Counted from the first letter of the stretch, positions 12,701 through 26,827 are shown. The stretch: DNA of 64,000 bases from Pyrocephalus nanus (GCA_038380795.1 CM076268.1:538501-602500), one strand, 5' to 3'. Translations and numbers: made by a program. The notes: generated by a model not told the origin, from the letters alone.

Positions 12701-15700
12701 TCTAAAATGTAATTTTAAATAAATGCATTATTACGCTGAGGAGGTAATATGGTGATTTAATATGGTGACTAGTCACACCTGAATAACTAAAGAGTTTGTT
12801 TTTACAGGGAAGCACTAAGTTTACTAAAGCAAAGGAAAAGTATTTTATTACAAATAGATCATCTGAGTGCTTTCACTCAGTTTGGTGCAAAACTTCGTGT
12901 AGAAACTGGGGTTTGACAAAAGTGCAGCTGGGGAAAAAGGGGGAAAAAAAAGGCAAAGGAAAAACAAGTTCAAAGTTATCAAAGCAAGGTCACCAAACAC
13001 AAAACACCAGGGAAGAGAGCAGCCCAGGCCCTTCCTCCACAGCTGTGGGTCCATGCTCAGACCCCACACAGTCCCACAGGAGCTCCCCCAGCAGCAGGGA
13101 CACCCCACAGCTCCCTGAGGGCAGATGGGCTCAGGGCTGGAGCACCTCCCTCTGCCACTGCCAGTGCTCAGACTGCCAGAGGGGCTCTCCACGCTCTCAC
13201 TGACAGGGCTGCAGACTTTGTGATGGCTCGTTTGTAAATTCTGTGTAACACTGCATACCAGGTGCTGAATGGATGCACAGCAACATCTGATTTTTTCATC
13301 TCGAAATTTCTGGAAGGAACCTACTTTGTTAAGGACATAAATTCAGAAGATCTGTTTCATGACTGGATGGTGAATTGGAGTTCAGGGCTCTGCTGTGCCG
13401 AAGGTTGTTCTTATTCTGAGTGGGTCTCCTTGGAGCTGGAAGGCAGGTTTGTCCACAGATGTGTCCACTGTTCCTCCTGCAGGAAGAGAGAGGTGTGAGA
13501 GGCTGCCCAGCTGAACCATCAGCGAGGGCCAGAGGATGCTTAAGTGCTTTTCTGACAGCAGAGCAGAATGTGTGTCATTTGTATAATCCTGGATTTTTTT
13601 CCTGTTTTTCTATTTCAGCAGCACAAAAGCTGTGCAGGAGGTGTTGAGGAGCCTCAGCCCAATAACAGCAGAAAGATTCTGAATGTCCTTCAGAGTAAAG
13701 GAAGAGCAAATGTCTTCATCCTACAGAAAATTTTTCTGCTTTCTCCTGAAATGGCCTCTAATTTTTATAACTTCCTTGTTTTCCATTAGTGCAGTTTCCC
13801 TTCTTTGCTGATTTCTTGCATCAGACTATTCATTAGATAGGAGGATGTAAAAGAGAATTAAAAAATAAAGAAAAAATAAGGATCTGTTCCCAAAGACAGT
13901 GAAAACAATGGGAGTCAAAGAAACTGGCACTGACTAAAGATTTTATTTCTCTCAGGAGAGTAAGAATGATCCTAGCCAAAAGTTTATGAAACAAAGGTTC
14001 CAGTAATAAGCCCAACAGAGCAAAACATAAATTGACATCACATTTAGGTTCTGTCTTCCTTGCTAACAGTGACACACACCTCAGATTATATTTGATGGGT
14101 ACAGTAACAGTCCTCATTATTGTATTAACTGCATACAGCAGGGTCTTTAATCTTCCTATGGGATTTTAGGCTGACTACTGTACATATCATTTCTGACTGC
14201 TGAAAGCTGAGGGTAACCCCTAAAAAAGATAAAATCTCTCTTTTTTTTTTTTTTTTTTTGGTTTGGAAATTACAAACAGAAGAGCCTGTGATGTAGAGAC
14301 ATACACAGAAGGAAATGATCTGAGAGAGGAGACTTTAATGAGCTGAATAGGTTCAGCCTAATGTAGATCCATGTCTTCGTTAATTTAGTGGATGATTTTC
14401 AGAAGAGTGAGCCTCTCTTCCTCTGGTGTAGGCAAAATGCAGCTAAACTCACCCCCTGCTGATATGCTGTGGGTAAAATCATCCAGAAATCACTTAATCT
14501 GAAAGCAAAAATCCTCTTAGGTATTTTCCCAAATCCTGCCCTGAACGGCTGAGCACAGGCAGTCGTCTGTGGGAGATGATGCTTCAGCTGGAGAGTTTCC
14601 TGCACAGTCCCTGCTGGCTTCTCTCACCTCTCAGCCATGGCTTGGGGAAGGAGCAGGGGCTGCCTGTGCCCCCAGGAACTTGCAGCTGGAATTCAGATTC
14701 AGTAAATCAAGCTGGAGGAGGTCTCTTGAGAGGGAGCTGTCACACCGGGGCACCCGAGTGAAAAAGCAGCACTGGAGGAGCGGGCATGTCTCAGGATGTG
14801 GTGCCAAAGCACTGCCCTTGAGGAGCTGATGGATGGCAAGAACAGCCCTGCTTCCATCCCATCTCGGTGCTCATTCATCAGGAGAGATCCACCACGTGCC
14901 AGCTTCTCCTGTGGCATCCAGAATAAGACAGCCAGGGGGCAATAAGAGCTGCAGGCTGGCACATCACTGAGCACAGTGGAGGACGTGCTGGAACTGCAGA
15001 AGGGGATTTAGAGTTGTACAAAGTCCTTATGTTTAAAAATTTCCAAAATGTATTCTAGTATGGAAATAATCCACGTCTGTTGAGGAAAATTTAATGCAAA
15101 ATAACAGTTTGCTCAGAGGTTTTCATCCTTTTTGAATCTGTTCAGATTTGGGGAAATAGCTGTCTGTCCAATGTATGAGCTTTAGGGTGGCTGTTGGTTT
15201 TGTCCAGGGGCTGTGGCCAGGAAGGTTTGCAGGTGCTGTACCGTAGGACTGAAGGGAATTCTCTAGATACTTCATTCTCCTTGTTGTTCTTTGAGCATAG
15301 AAAACACACTAAACCATGTGAATTCACTTAAAGAAACAGGTCCCTGTATCTCAGTGGTAATCTAAGTGCTGCAAACTCTATTGCTTCACACCAACTTAAC
15401 ACTTTCTTTTGGGCAGCCCACTTTCAGAAATGGATTTTAACTTTCCAAGTATTAAATATTGCTCTTGCTTTTTTTGTTCTTTCTTTCTTTTATTTCCTCC
15501 CAAGGCCTTTTAAAGGATTAAAAAGCATCACATTTCAGTATTGATTATCCTTGCAGCCCGTAACTGGTATTATTGTGTTTTGTGGTTTTAACAGGATGCT
15601 GGACCCTGCATTTGGAGGCTCATTAAATGTCTAGAACTTTTTATTTGATTGCTATCTTATTTTTTTCTGATTTGTTATTCAATGAAAGTGACCAAAAATC

Positions 15701-18700
15701 GTTTAACTGTAATGCTTGTCTGCAGGGAGATAAAATTATTTTGCTGTGCAACACATATCCCATGATGGTCTTTGCTACATAATAGTAAGGCAAAGATCCT
15801 TGGTGGGGTCTGACATGGTAATTTGCAGGAGTTGGTCTATTTTTTGGTCTCATTTGATCAGGTGAAAGACATTTTACCCTTTGGTGTCTCATTTGGCTCT
15901 GGAAGCTCTGCATCTGCTGGCAGCAAAGTTGGGGCCATGGATGGACCAGTGAATTAATATCAGGCTTCAGTAGTGAAAGATGAGACTTTCTTTCTCCTCT
16001 CACAGTCTTTAAGTGGTGTTGCTGATCCAAATCCATCAATGTTTTTGCTACCATCCTCCAGCAACGTGGGAAAACAGAAGACAAAGACTATTCATGTCAA
16101 CAAGAAATGGGGGGGGAACAAAACAAAACAAAAACAGGCTTTCATAATCAAAGCCTGTCTCTGTCCTTACACAGTGTAAAGCAGGAGCGAAAAATGAAAC
16201 ATATTTCTGATTCCCCAGCAATACACATGCCTTTAGTCTGAAAAAACAGCATCAATATACACAGAGATAATTGACATGCCATTTTAATTGCATGTTTCAC
16301 TTGAAAACCCACAGCTTTGAGAACTCAACAAAAAAACCCCCAGTCTGAGGCACACAGAGCATGTGTTCCCACTGCCACATGAAGGCTGCCTAATGATTTC
16401 CTCCAGACAACCAACCTTAAAATATCCTAGACCTTGTTGTGTTATTGGTGATTATGGTTCCTGCTGCAGTTCAGCCTAAGAGCCCAGGGCCACAACTGTG
16501 CTGTGAATGGCATAAACAGAGCAAGAACAGTGTCTGGCAGACACTGCAGCCTGAGTGAAACCTCCTCTGTCACCTGCTCTCTCCTTCAGCTCAGGTTTGT
16601 GTTTTCTGCAGCCTTTCTGTCAGTGTGTAACCTCTCTGAGGTGAGGAGATGTTGTTAACACGTCCTGGCTTTTCAAGGGTTGTTGAATGAATAAACAACA
16701 ATACACTGAGAAGAGCTTTATATGTGCCTGTTTGTTTTGTGGATTTTTTTTTTTGGGGGGGAGGATTGGACTCCAATGGCTTTTGGGATATTTACACTGA
16801 GTTGAGTTTTTTTGGAATTCCCACAAATACAAGACATAATAACCAATAAATTTTATATTATGTGCTGTTGTGTAATTCCATTGTAATTCTCTGGAATTCT
16901 ATTGAAATTCATTTTGGAGATGCCTCTGTCTTTTGCTGGATCTGGTGAAGGAATTGAATGTGGGCTCATGATGAGCCTTATTATGGTGGTGGAACATGTC
17001 CCTCCCCATCACTGTGATTCCAGGCAGCCAGCTTCTTTTTCAGTGTCTTTCTTAAAGGCTGTGGCACTGCCCCCACAAACTCCCCTGGCCCCTGGAGCTG
17101 CTGGTTAGGAGAAGGAGGTTAAACCTCACCTGGCAGTGGAGGTGTTCACTGTTCCCACCACCCTGCTTTCATTTGCCTCCCCCAGGCAGTGGCTGCTTAA
17201 CTCACAATCCCTCCCTGAGCAGGACTGGGCACCCCATCAGCAGGGCTAGGACACTGCCACCACTCTTCTCTCTGCACAGCTCGGGCACTTGGGCACACTC
17301 CTCTCAAAAGGTGACACAGCCACATCTTAACCAAGTACCTGAGAAATCAAGGCATGAGAAAGCCCTCTAGTAACTCAAACCTGAGGCTGGTGCTTGCATT
17401 TGCTGCTGACTGTGAACTGGGTGGCACGTTAGTCCCTTTGGATGATTTCTTGCATGAAGCCCCATCCCCACTCCTGGCATGGCCAGCCCCACCTCCTGAG
17501 CTCTTCCCTGCCTGGTTCACCTGGCAAACTTCAGCCTACATTGCTCTCTCCAGATTTTTGCAGCCTGATTCTGTCCCTGCCCTCTCTGTCTTTCACTGAC
17601 ACTGTCTGTGAGTCCCTCAACCCCACAAAAGCCTGCTTCGTTTCTTCACTCAACCCTGTCATGATCAATTGTTTCAGCCACTCTGAGTTTTCTGCAGACT
17701 GTGTGCCAGTTTTATTTCCAAGAACGCAGCATCACCAACATTTTTCAATTATTCAGATAGGTTTCAGCCTGTCATCGTCTCCATCTCCCTGGAAGGAATT
17801 ACTGCCCTACCTCTGATCTCACTGCCACTGATGTGATGACATTGGCTCTGCAGAGGTCACTCCCAGTGTCAGCAGGAAGGAGGGAGCAGGATCCATCCCT
17901 AGCATGCTGCCTCTGCTGCCATGTGGAGCAACGCTGAGCTGCTCAGTGCATCTGGTTTCAAAATAAACCCTCTACAACAGACAAATATGTTAAACCTTTG
18001 AAAGACTTATTTCCAGGTTTCAACAACATTCTCTTCAGAAACGAGCACTTAATGGAGTTCATTTAAGGTTGTTGAAGCCACAACTTGCTGTCAGCACTAT
18101 TTACCACTTCAGTGGCTCAGCTAGAGCCTCAGCTGTTGTGAGCCAGTTCAGTGCTAATAATGGAGCCCTCCTGATTTACATCAGCTGAAAGTCTGACCGA
18201 GGCTCTGCCAGGCTGACAGCCCTCCTCTGCTCGGTTCCAGTAGCTGTTTATCCACTCACTCAGTGCAGACAGTAGGAAAAGCAGTTTTTCTCCTGACGCT
18301 CCTGCCTGTGCCCTATTTTGAATGTAAACCCAAACAAGCCTGGCAGATGCTCTGGCCTGGTGTCCTCTGGTGACTGGGCACTGCAGCCAGGCAGGCACCA
18401 GGACTCGCTCACAGCCCTGGAGTGCAGCTGGGTCACTCCATCAGGGGTCCCTTGTATTCCTCTTCCAAGGACTGCATTCAGGGTCTCTTCTCCCCAGTCC
18501 TGGGAACTGGTAGAAGCAAACCTCCACATCTCACTGCAGTCCCTGCTCCTACAGCACTCCTTGCATTTGCTCATCTGGGGTGAGAGGAGAGACCTTCCTT
18601 TTCTTCAATCATTACTTTTTAATTCTATTTTCCAGCCAGAACAGCTCAGCTCCTTTAAAACCACTGGGCTTCTTACTTGTTGCTGCTGTAATTTCTACTC

Positions 18701-19524
18701 CTGCTCCTTTTTGAGTCTAAACTCGACTTCCCCAGACCCAAAGCAAAGAGCCACAGATCTTCCCAAAGCCAGGGCACTGGCCCATTCCTTACTATGCAGA
18801 TAAAAATCATCACCATCTTTTCCTTCAAGCCTTTTAGCCTCTTGCAGGGTTCTGCCCTGGTTAGTGCTGTATCTGAAGCCTGTAGAAATTGTATCACCAA
18901 CTCACAGAGCCAAAGCCCTGCAAAATGGCACCCATCTGCTCCATGATAAACCCACAGCTTCCAGTGAGCTGGATGGTTTTAGTGAATTGAACTGCAATGC
19001 CTTCTGTCATTTATTTCAACACTAAATTTAATTCCATTATCTTTCCTACAGTTTGCCACAGAAATTTGCTGAGAGCCATCATGACTGGATTGCAAATGGG
19101 AGGGTTTGACCCCTTGAGTTATCAGGTTGATAACATTTCAGTTTACACCTCCTGCAGAAGCCCAGCTTTTTTAGCAGCAGGAAATGACTGCTTGCAGTCA
19201 GATCCAGACACCCTACTTTGGGTGGGAACACGAAGTGCCACAGCTCATCCCCATTATTCAGCAGGTGGAGAGCGGTGACATCACCCACGGGAGCAGAGGG
19301 ACATCACAGCAGAGCCCTGGGGGGACACCGAGCTGTCATTTGGGAGAGAGAGCTAAAAACCTGCCTGGGGGCCAACTCAGCCCGTGGGCTGGAGAGATCA
19401 GGGTGCAAAGGGATGGGGGGACCTGTCAATCCACCACGTGGCCCCAAATCAAAAAGCTGAGAGGCAATTTCTGAGATTGCCAGTACTGAAATATTTTAAA
19501 GAAAAAAAAGTCCCCAAATACCTG
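9770..19524. other. Intergenic, no gene seen
   Basis: Almost 10 kb with no recognised gene. Tandem CCAGTTTCTCAGTCTRTATAA units (two and a half) occur near 9910-9958. A T19 run lies at 14241-14259. The longest frames (10624-11154 +, 15641-16084 -) have no domain I recognise, and the first has no ATG at its 5' end. Confidence 0.6.
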
Positions 19525-19592
19525 CGATTAGCTCAGTAATAAGAGCACTACATTTGGGACTGTGCCTCAGTTTCCCTTCTGAAGGGTACACT
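19525..19592 (+). mobile_element. tRNA-derived SINE/MIR remnant
   Basis: GATTAGCTCAGTAATAAGAG resembles a tRNA A-box region, and GTGCCTCAGTTTCCCTTCTG matches the MIR CORE word. The middle is deleted relative to a full element, which suggests a decayed SINE. Confidence 0.4.
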
Positions 19593-22500
19593 TCTACCAT
19601 ATTTGAAAGATACTTTTCTCAAAAAAACCCAACAAAACAAAACTAAAATCTAAGACTTTCTTCTCTGACTGCATGTTTTCCTCAGATGGAGCTTTAAAGG
19701 AAAGTGTTGTATGTGGCATGAAAACAATAAATCAACAATAAATTTTGCCTGAGACAGCTGTTCCCACCACAGCATTTGTGATTTCTGAATTTAATCTTAA
19801 TGTATCTCACCCTTTTGTGTCTCTATGAACCAATTTTAAAGGGCATATCAGGATATTGTGCTCCAGCACTGTATGTTAATGGATTCCTGCCTTCCTCCAG
19901 GAAAAATGGAATGTTTCTTCTCTGAGTTTTCACTCAATCTTCTGCCAAGTCAAAGCAGAAAGGAAAAACTGTGTACGATGTTTTATTAGGCCAAATGTCA
20001 ACTTGTGTTTCTGAAATCTTCACCAATCTTCCTGGCATTTAATACTCAGATTAAAAAAGGAGGCAGGAAAACAATAAGGCTTTCATTTCAGCCATCAGTG
20101 CCTGAGACATCCAACAGATCATGATCCATGGAGCCACATTTCTTTCACACATGGGAAAGGGGGGGCAGCCAAGCACGCTGGAGAAGGTGGATGGCACCTT
20201 GGGAAGAAGGAAATGGATAGGATCACATTGCATTTGTGAGCCTTTTAAACCAGTTTTCACAATTTCTGCTGAGCATGGCTAGAGACAGTGAACCTCTCAT
20301 TTGATCAGGTCTTGGTCTTGCCCGCAAAAGATGGGGGTTTTTTTCCACGTATAAAAAAAGATCTCAGTTTCTACTCCACTCAGAAATCTTCCCACATTTT
20401 CAGCTCACTAGACCATACAGCATGCTCCATGTGTGTCCCTGAGCCTTTGGGGTTCAGCTCCAAGGAAAACACTGACTGTCTGTCCAGGGAGTCCCTTCTA
20501 TAAGAGACAGAAACAGGTTTGCTTTGTGCTTCCTGAGGGCTGTGGAGAGCCTTGGATGAGCAATGCTTCTAAGCATTTGACACAAAAACCAGTATCTAAG
20601 CCAGGTTTGGTTTTGACAGGGACAGCTCTGTGCCCACAGCTACCTCTCAGCAGGATTTGTGTCGTATTAAGGCTCAGGAGTATCAGCTGCAGATTTAAAT
20701 GACTGCTATGAGCTGTAACTCTTTTGTATTTTCAGTTCCACCCTTTTTAATCAGCAGCAGGAGCCTGGATTTTACTTAGAAGGTCTTCACTGCAAAGGTT
20801 CAGTGTGTTAGCAGCCTCTGGGATCACTTTTGTCCTCTGGGTATTACAAAGGGATTCGATTTGGGACCTTAGCCCGTGTCAGGGATGTCTTTGGGAAACA
20901 GAATTCATCTTCTTTCACCTTGAGTGTGGCACAGGCTTTTTGCATTAATGCCATGCCCAGAGAGTGGACTGTCCCCAGACCCCCACTGGCTGTTGGGATC
21001 AGTTGATCAGAAAATATGCTGTTACCTAATGAACAACTCCCATATTCCTGCTGGACTGGGAATTGCTGCTGCTGAAGCAGAACTTCTTTCCCCTGCCCCT
21101 GGAAAATGGGGGTTGTTGCTTTGCCCCTTGGTGCTGATCTCCCCGCTATCAGGAGGACACCGAGGCATGGGAGGGGCAGCAAATCCTGGATCCATTCACT
21201 TGCCCACGTGTTGTTCTTCCTGGTGCAGAGGAACATTTTTTCCACTGAGCTCTGGTTAAAAGCCTGCCAGACTCTGGCACTGAAATCCCAAAGAAACCTG
21301 TCACCATGGATCATCATCTTAATGCTTTCTCAGAGTTGTAAAAGCAGTAACTCATCAGAGGGAAGTAAGAGACACTTGAAAGTAAAAGATTCACCCGAGA
21401 GTACAGAGTCAGTAGCAGAGCCTGCTTGAAAACTCCTTCAACATATTTAGTATTTGCATAATATCATATATTAACAATTACTTAGGAAGAAGCTTATGAG
21501 TGTTAATATTCATCTGATTAATACTAAAATTATCATTTCATCAAGTAATGCCATTGTCTTGGCAATGTTAAAGGATTCCCAAGACTGACTGCTCAGCATC
21601 TGTAAAGCCCCAAAGCTCACTGAGGTGCCCATGCCAGGGCTGCTGCTGGTGCTGCCCTGCCCCAGGAGCAGTCCTCGTGCTGCCATCAGGGCTATTTCTG
21701 CATCCCTGCTGCCTCCCCCTTCCTCCTGGCCACCTAAATGTGACAACCAGTGCTGAGTCCCTACAGACCTTGCCTAGAATCAGCCCTGACAGCACAGAGG
21801 GTATTTCACCAGCTAGCCAGGACAGTCCAGTGTCCTGTGGCACCAAACCTCACTGGAGAGAGAGCTAGGAGCAATAACCATCAATGACAGCACAAGTCAG
21901 AATTCACAACTTTTCCTTTGAAGTAGCACAAAGATGTGTCCAAAGGATGGAGGTGCTCCTCTGCCTGATGCTCTACCTCTCTGAAAATATTTCACTTAAA
22001 AGTACAGCTTTCAACAAAGAGCTTTTTGCCCAGCTCAGACCTTTTCCATCTGGTGTGGTCTGTGCAAGATCCATTCATATTTTAACCTTCCTGGCTGTTA
22101 GCCCAGTGAAGTGATCTGGCTAGGATAAAAGAAAGTGGTGAGATTACATTTCCCCCTTCCGGCATTGTCACAGTCTTCTAATATTTTTAGTAATAATCCT
22201 GTTTACAGAAGAGAGGTTCCTAAGGAGTTACTACATGTTAGATATAGCCAAAAAAATAGCCATAGGTAAAAAATTGCCTTGAAATATATTTCAGCAGATA
22301 TTTATATTTTATTAAAACCAAAAATATTTATCAAAAAAATATCTGCTTTCCTCTGCTTGGGGGAGGGTGGATCATTTGGGGAAAAAATAATTTAATAATT
22401 CCCACCATTGTTTTTCTGCTAAAAAGCCCCTTCAATTTGGTGAAAATAAAAATATATTTTTAACAGAATGTCAGTGACTTGTCCAACACATGGAGAGGTA

Positions 22501-23019
22501 ACAAAAGGATGGCACATGGCCCAAACAATGTGCAATTAAAGAGATCTTTAGGTATTTTTGAAACTTTGGCTACCCCAGAAGACAGTGTTGATTCAAGCTC
22601 TCTTTTACCTTTTCTTTTTTGTATGCCTTCAGCCCCCAGCTAAAGTATTACCCTAGATGGTTAAGGGTAGGGAAAGGAAAGGTACATCTCACTGGGTTTT
22701 GGCAGTGACACCCATTGTTGGTCCAAAAAGAGCTTCTCTGGAATGCCACATTCCTACAGGAGGTTAAGAACAAGCAGGCAGGAGATGGGGTTAAGGCCCT
22801 GTCTTCTCCTTGAGACTTCAAGGCTTGCACGAAGACTTGTGGTTTTCATCCTGCCTTTGCAGCGACGCCAGCCCTGGGTCTGAGCTCAGCACATGGACCT
22901 CTCCCAGATCTGGGAACGTGAGGAGCCTGAGTTTTGGTTGGGTCTCCTGTTTAAAACCTGTCATTGCCTTGGGTAAATTGTGATCAATGTGTATTTAATA
23001 AACCACAGGGAATCGTGCA
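19593..23019. other. Intergenic, no gene seen
   Basis: Unique sequence, AT-rich from about 22.14 to 22.56 kb with TATTTATATTTTATTAAAA-like runs. The minus-strand frame at 20844-21317 matches no known family. Confidence 0.6.
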
Positions 23020-23215
23020 GCTATCCAGCACCTTTCACCAGAGTCTCTGAAAGTACTTCACAAATAAATAGCTGAGTTTTATAATAATGTCTCGTTCCAG
23101 GTTTTCTAGATAGTAGGAAAGCTGACATCCAAGTGGCTTTACCACAATCACACATCAAAACTGCACCAACTTGTGAACAGAACTAATACATCCCAATTCG
23201 AGCTCCAATATCATT
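23020..23215 (-). mobile_element. MIR-like SINE, minus strand, ancient
   Basis: The complementary-strand features of a CORE-SINE appear in order: AGCACCTTTCACC, AAGTACTTCACAAATAA, ATCCAAGTGGCTTTACCACA, CACACATCAAAACTGC and GAACAGAACTAATACATCCC. Divergence is high; the assignment rests on the order of short matches. Confidence 0.45.
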
Positions 23216-25585
23216 CTCAAACAAGATTTGTTATTTCTGCACTGCTTATTCATCCAAGGTTGCCAACACTGCTGGACAGAGATAGACATGACCATTTACA
23301 CCACTGCACTTTTTTTTTCCCCCTTGAAACTTCTTACCCTCTTCACCATGAATAAATAACGTGCCTAAATTCGAGCAATCAGAAGAGAAGCTATGCAGGG
23401 ACAGCAAGGAGTGACAGGTTTAAACACTGCACATACCAAACCAGGGTTGGCTGCTCCTGAGCTGGTGCATGACCCCTGGGAGTTCCTTTGGAGGTCACCC
23501 ACAGGCACTCACCTCCTCCCTATGCCAGGTAAATGCAGAGGTGTGTGTACCTTCATGCACTGGATTGTTTTTATCATTAGCTGCTGTTGATGGCTGCTGC
23601 CATGCTGATAGTAAAGCTGGGAAGAGCAGCAGGAAGGGTGGAAAGCAATAGGCTGTGTCTGAAAAAGCTGGAGACAAATCCAGTCCTGGTCAAAGCAGAT
23701 GTAATTTGGAGAGGAGCAAAGCTGAGCACTTTCACAGCAGAAGTCATTTTCTTATTGTCGTTTTTTGAGTCCTGAATTCCTGCCCTGCCATGGAAGAATG
23801 ATATCCAGGGCCAAATAACTATTAATAATACTCATTAATTAATAACAACAGTAGTGCTATTGGAAAATTTCAGGTTGCATACTCCCAACTTGCTGCCAAG
23901 CTAGTCACTTCCCAAACTGACTTCCAAAATTAGAAACAAACAGGCCCCTTCTAAAGGCAATAAACAGCACTTTAATTGGACTAAAACCTATAAATCTGTC
24001 AGCAACTGGTTACTCTGGGTCCCTTGTGTGATCAGCAGCCCTGAATACCCCTGTGGGTGTTTCCCAGGGGGTTATGATGCGGTGTGGTGTCAGCACCACA
24101 AAGGTGTGGTGGGACAAGGTGGCAGGGTGGCTCTGGCACTGACACACCCAGCTGGGTGTGCTCGTCATCAACAGGCCAGGAGGGAGAGGCTTGGGCTGTA
24201 GACCTCGGGCTGTGTGGCCTGGGAATTGTCATCTCAAAAAGATGCCAAGTATTAACCTGGTGATGCAGGAGATCCCATCCAGAGAAGGGGTAGTGATGCC
24301 CTGGTGGCACCTCCCCTGCAGAGACAAGCTCTCGAGAAAAATGACTCAATAAATGCACAGACCTGAAGGGAGAACAACTCCTTTCTGCTTAGGCAACCCT
24401 GGGAGGAGTCAGCAGCAGCTGCAGATACTGTTTACACTTTACTCACTTTTTATTGCTTTAATTTTCACCCTTGAAAGAAAATATTTCACCAAGCATAACT
24501 GACTATTTTACTCTAAACTGTCCTGAGGCTTTCACACAGTGCAGGAGGAGACATCTCCTGCCATGCTTCCCAGCAGACATGAGGCATCACCTGCCACAAC
24601 CCTGTGACAGGCTGGGTGGTGACTGGGTGGCCTCCACCAAGCTGTGGTCATTCCTGCCACTGCAGAGCTCATCCTCAACTGCAAATGTGCTCAATGCCAG
24701 GCTCAAAATAATAATAACAGTAATAATAATAATAATAACAACAACAATAATAATAACAACAATAACAACAATAACAATAAATTTTAGCAGCATGCCTGTG
24801 AAAACAAATGATTCTCTGGGCCCTTGAAATACCTTGTATTTATAAACAAAGGAGGGGTTTAGTTTTTCTTGTCCTAGAAAAACACACTGGAACATTTCAC
24901 CACCATTTTCTTTCACTTCAATTAGCAAGGAAAGAGGGAATGACAAAGAGCAATTATACAAAATATATACTGTGCTGATTAGGGATTTCTTTTCTGTAGC
25001 ATGGAGAAGGCAGCTTGAAGTTCACATTAAATCTTTCTCTCCCTCTAATGAGATATGCCTTATCCAAGCCAGTGAGATACAATTAACTCAGGAAAGAATG
25101 CAGCTACCTTCTCAGGGGGGAAAAAACAGAAGGGAGGGAAAGAAGAATTCATGTTAAAAGGTGAAGTATGAAGGGCTGATCCTGCAGATCCTGAGTATGT
25201 ATCTGACTTGAAATAAACATCCTGGGCAGCTCCAGGCCTCTAAATAAGCCCACAGTTTAACAAGGCCCAGTCCTGCCCCTGGACAGTTGTAGGTTTTAGC
25301 CTGAAATCAGTTCTCCCTCTGCCCAGAAGTGCTGAGACCATTTCCTTCCCCTCACCCAGCAATGGTTGTTTTGGAACAGGAAATCAAGGAATGAGGAGAC
25401 TGAGGTGTTGCATAAAAGCACCCCAAAGGCCACCACCACCCCTGCAGGCTGTGCTCTCTGGGGGCTGCAGCTGGGTTTGGTCCTGGCTGACCTAAAGTGG
25501 CTGTGAGAAAGCTGGGCTGGGACTCTTTACCAGGGCATGCAGGGATAGGGTGCTGGGGAATGGCTCTGTGCTGAAGGAGGCTAGA
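23216..25585. other. Intergenic, no gene seen
   Basis: Unique sequence holding the AAT/AAC microsatellite. An AT-rich segment at 23.81-24.0 kb with ATTAATTAATAAC and CACTTTAATTGG is faintly regulatory-looking. Confidence 0.55.
24706..24782. repeat. (AAT/AAC)n microsatellite
   Basis: A mixed trinucleotide tract of AAT and AAC units, compound and imperfect, within otherwise unique intergenic DNA. Confidence 0.93.
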
Positions 25586-25821
25586 TTTAGATTAGAGATT
25601 AGCAAGAAATTCTTTACTGTGAGAGTGGGGAGACACAGGAACAGGTTGCTCAGAGAAGCTGTGGATGGTCCATCCCTGGAAGTGCCCAAGGCCAGGCTGA
25701 ATGAGGCTCTGAGCAACCTGGGCTAGTGGAAGGTGTCTCTGCCCATGGCAGGGGGTTGGAACCAGGTGATTTTCAAGGTCCCTCCCAACCCAAACCATTC
25801 TATGATGTTATGATTCTATGA
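25586..25821 (+). mobile_element. CR1 LINE 3' end fragment
   Basis: The 3' terminal part of a CR1 retrotransposon is recognised by the series TTAGATTAGA, AGAAATTCTTTACTGTGAG, AGCTGTGGATG..CATCCCTGGAAGTG, CAAGGCCAGGCTG and AAGGTCCCTCCCAACCCAAACC, ending in ATTCTATGATGTTATGATTCTATG. It is 5'-truncated, as is usual for CR1, and fairly young-looking. A minisatellite begins about 20 bp after its end. Confidence 0.93.
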
Positions 25822-25843
25822 CCAGCCAGCCCCACTCCCCCCA

Positions 25844-26079
25844 GGGATGTGTGTGTGTCCCTGCTGCCCACAGGGATGTGTCCCTGCTGCCCCCAGGGAT
25901 GTGTGTGTGTCCCTGCTGCCCCCAGGGATGTGTCCCTGCTGCCCCCAGGGATGTGTCCCTGCTGCCCCCAGGGATGTGTCCCTGCTGCCCCCAGGGATGT
26001 GTGTGTGTCCCTGCTGCCCCCAGGGATGTGTGTGTGTCCCTGCTGCCCCCAGGGATGTGTGTGTGTCCCTGCTGCCCCT
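25844..26079. repeat. 23/29-bp minisatellite
   Basis: Nine head-to-tail units of GGGATGTG..TCCCTGCTGCCCCCA occur in two lengths, 29 and 23 bp, that differ by a 6-bp (TG)3 expansion. The order is 29-23-29-23-23-23-29-29-29. The array starts about 20 bp after a CR1 3' end. It has no spacers, so it is not a CRISPR array. Confidence 0.95.
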
Positions 26080-26638
26080 TTCCCACCGTAGCCCAGCCGT
26101 GCTGCTCATTTATGTCACTTCGGGTTGGTTTCTGTGGTTGTGTTTTGGTTTTTTTCCTCCCCCCGGGTTTGTTATCGTTTTCATTTGCAGGGCATGGCAC
26201 CCCTCCCCTGTCCTCGCCCCCTACCTCGGTGCAGCCCGGCGGTGTGCAGAGCATCCCGGTGCCAGAACCGCGCCTCCAAATCCCTCCTCGGCGGATAACG
26301 GGGTCACGGGGGGGAAAAACCAACAAACCAGCAACAAGGCCGGGCCATAAATTGGAGCCAGCAGGGCAGATGCAGGCCGGGCAGGAAGCGCTGGCCCGAG
26401 GCGAAATGAAACAGCTGTTGCCATTGTTCTGCCTGTGCGCGCTCGGGCCGCGCCACCAGCTGCTCGCAATTACCGCACATGAAAGGGGGGCGCGGGATTA
26501 GGCGAGTGACGAAAAAGCGAGGGGACCGCGAGATTTATCGCCGGCGGGGCGAGCGGCCCCGCTGCGGAGGGCGGCGGCAGCCCCGGGAGGGACGGCGGGC
26601 AGAGCCATGCCCGCCGTCCCGGCGGGGACCGGGGCCAC

Positions 26639-26805
26639 GGGGGATGCTGCCCACGGGGGATGCTGCTCCCGGGGGATGCTGCCCTCGGGGGATGCTGCCC
26701 ACGGGGGATGCTGCTCCCGGGGGATGCTGCCCTCGGGGGATGCTGCTCCCGGGGGATGCTGCTCCCGGGGGATGCTGCTCCCGGGGGATGCTGCTCCCGG
26801 GATGC
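26639..26805. repeat. 16-bp minisatellite with higher-order pattern
   Basis: Ten full copies and one partial copy of GGGGGATGCTGCNNNC make up the array. Three unit types ending CCCAC (A), CTCCC (B) and CCCTC (C) run in the order A B C A B C B B B B. This implies a 48-bp duplication followed by expansion of the B type. Confidence 0.95.
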
Positions 26806-26827
26806 GGCAGGGAGTGGGTCCAGCCGC

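Noticed and set aside
25844..26079. Possible CRISPR-like array
   Set aside because: Units are contiguous without unique spacers and the genome is vertebrate; it is a minisatellite.
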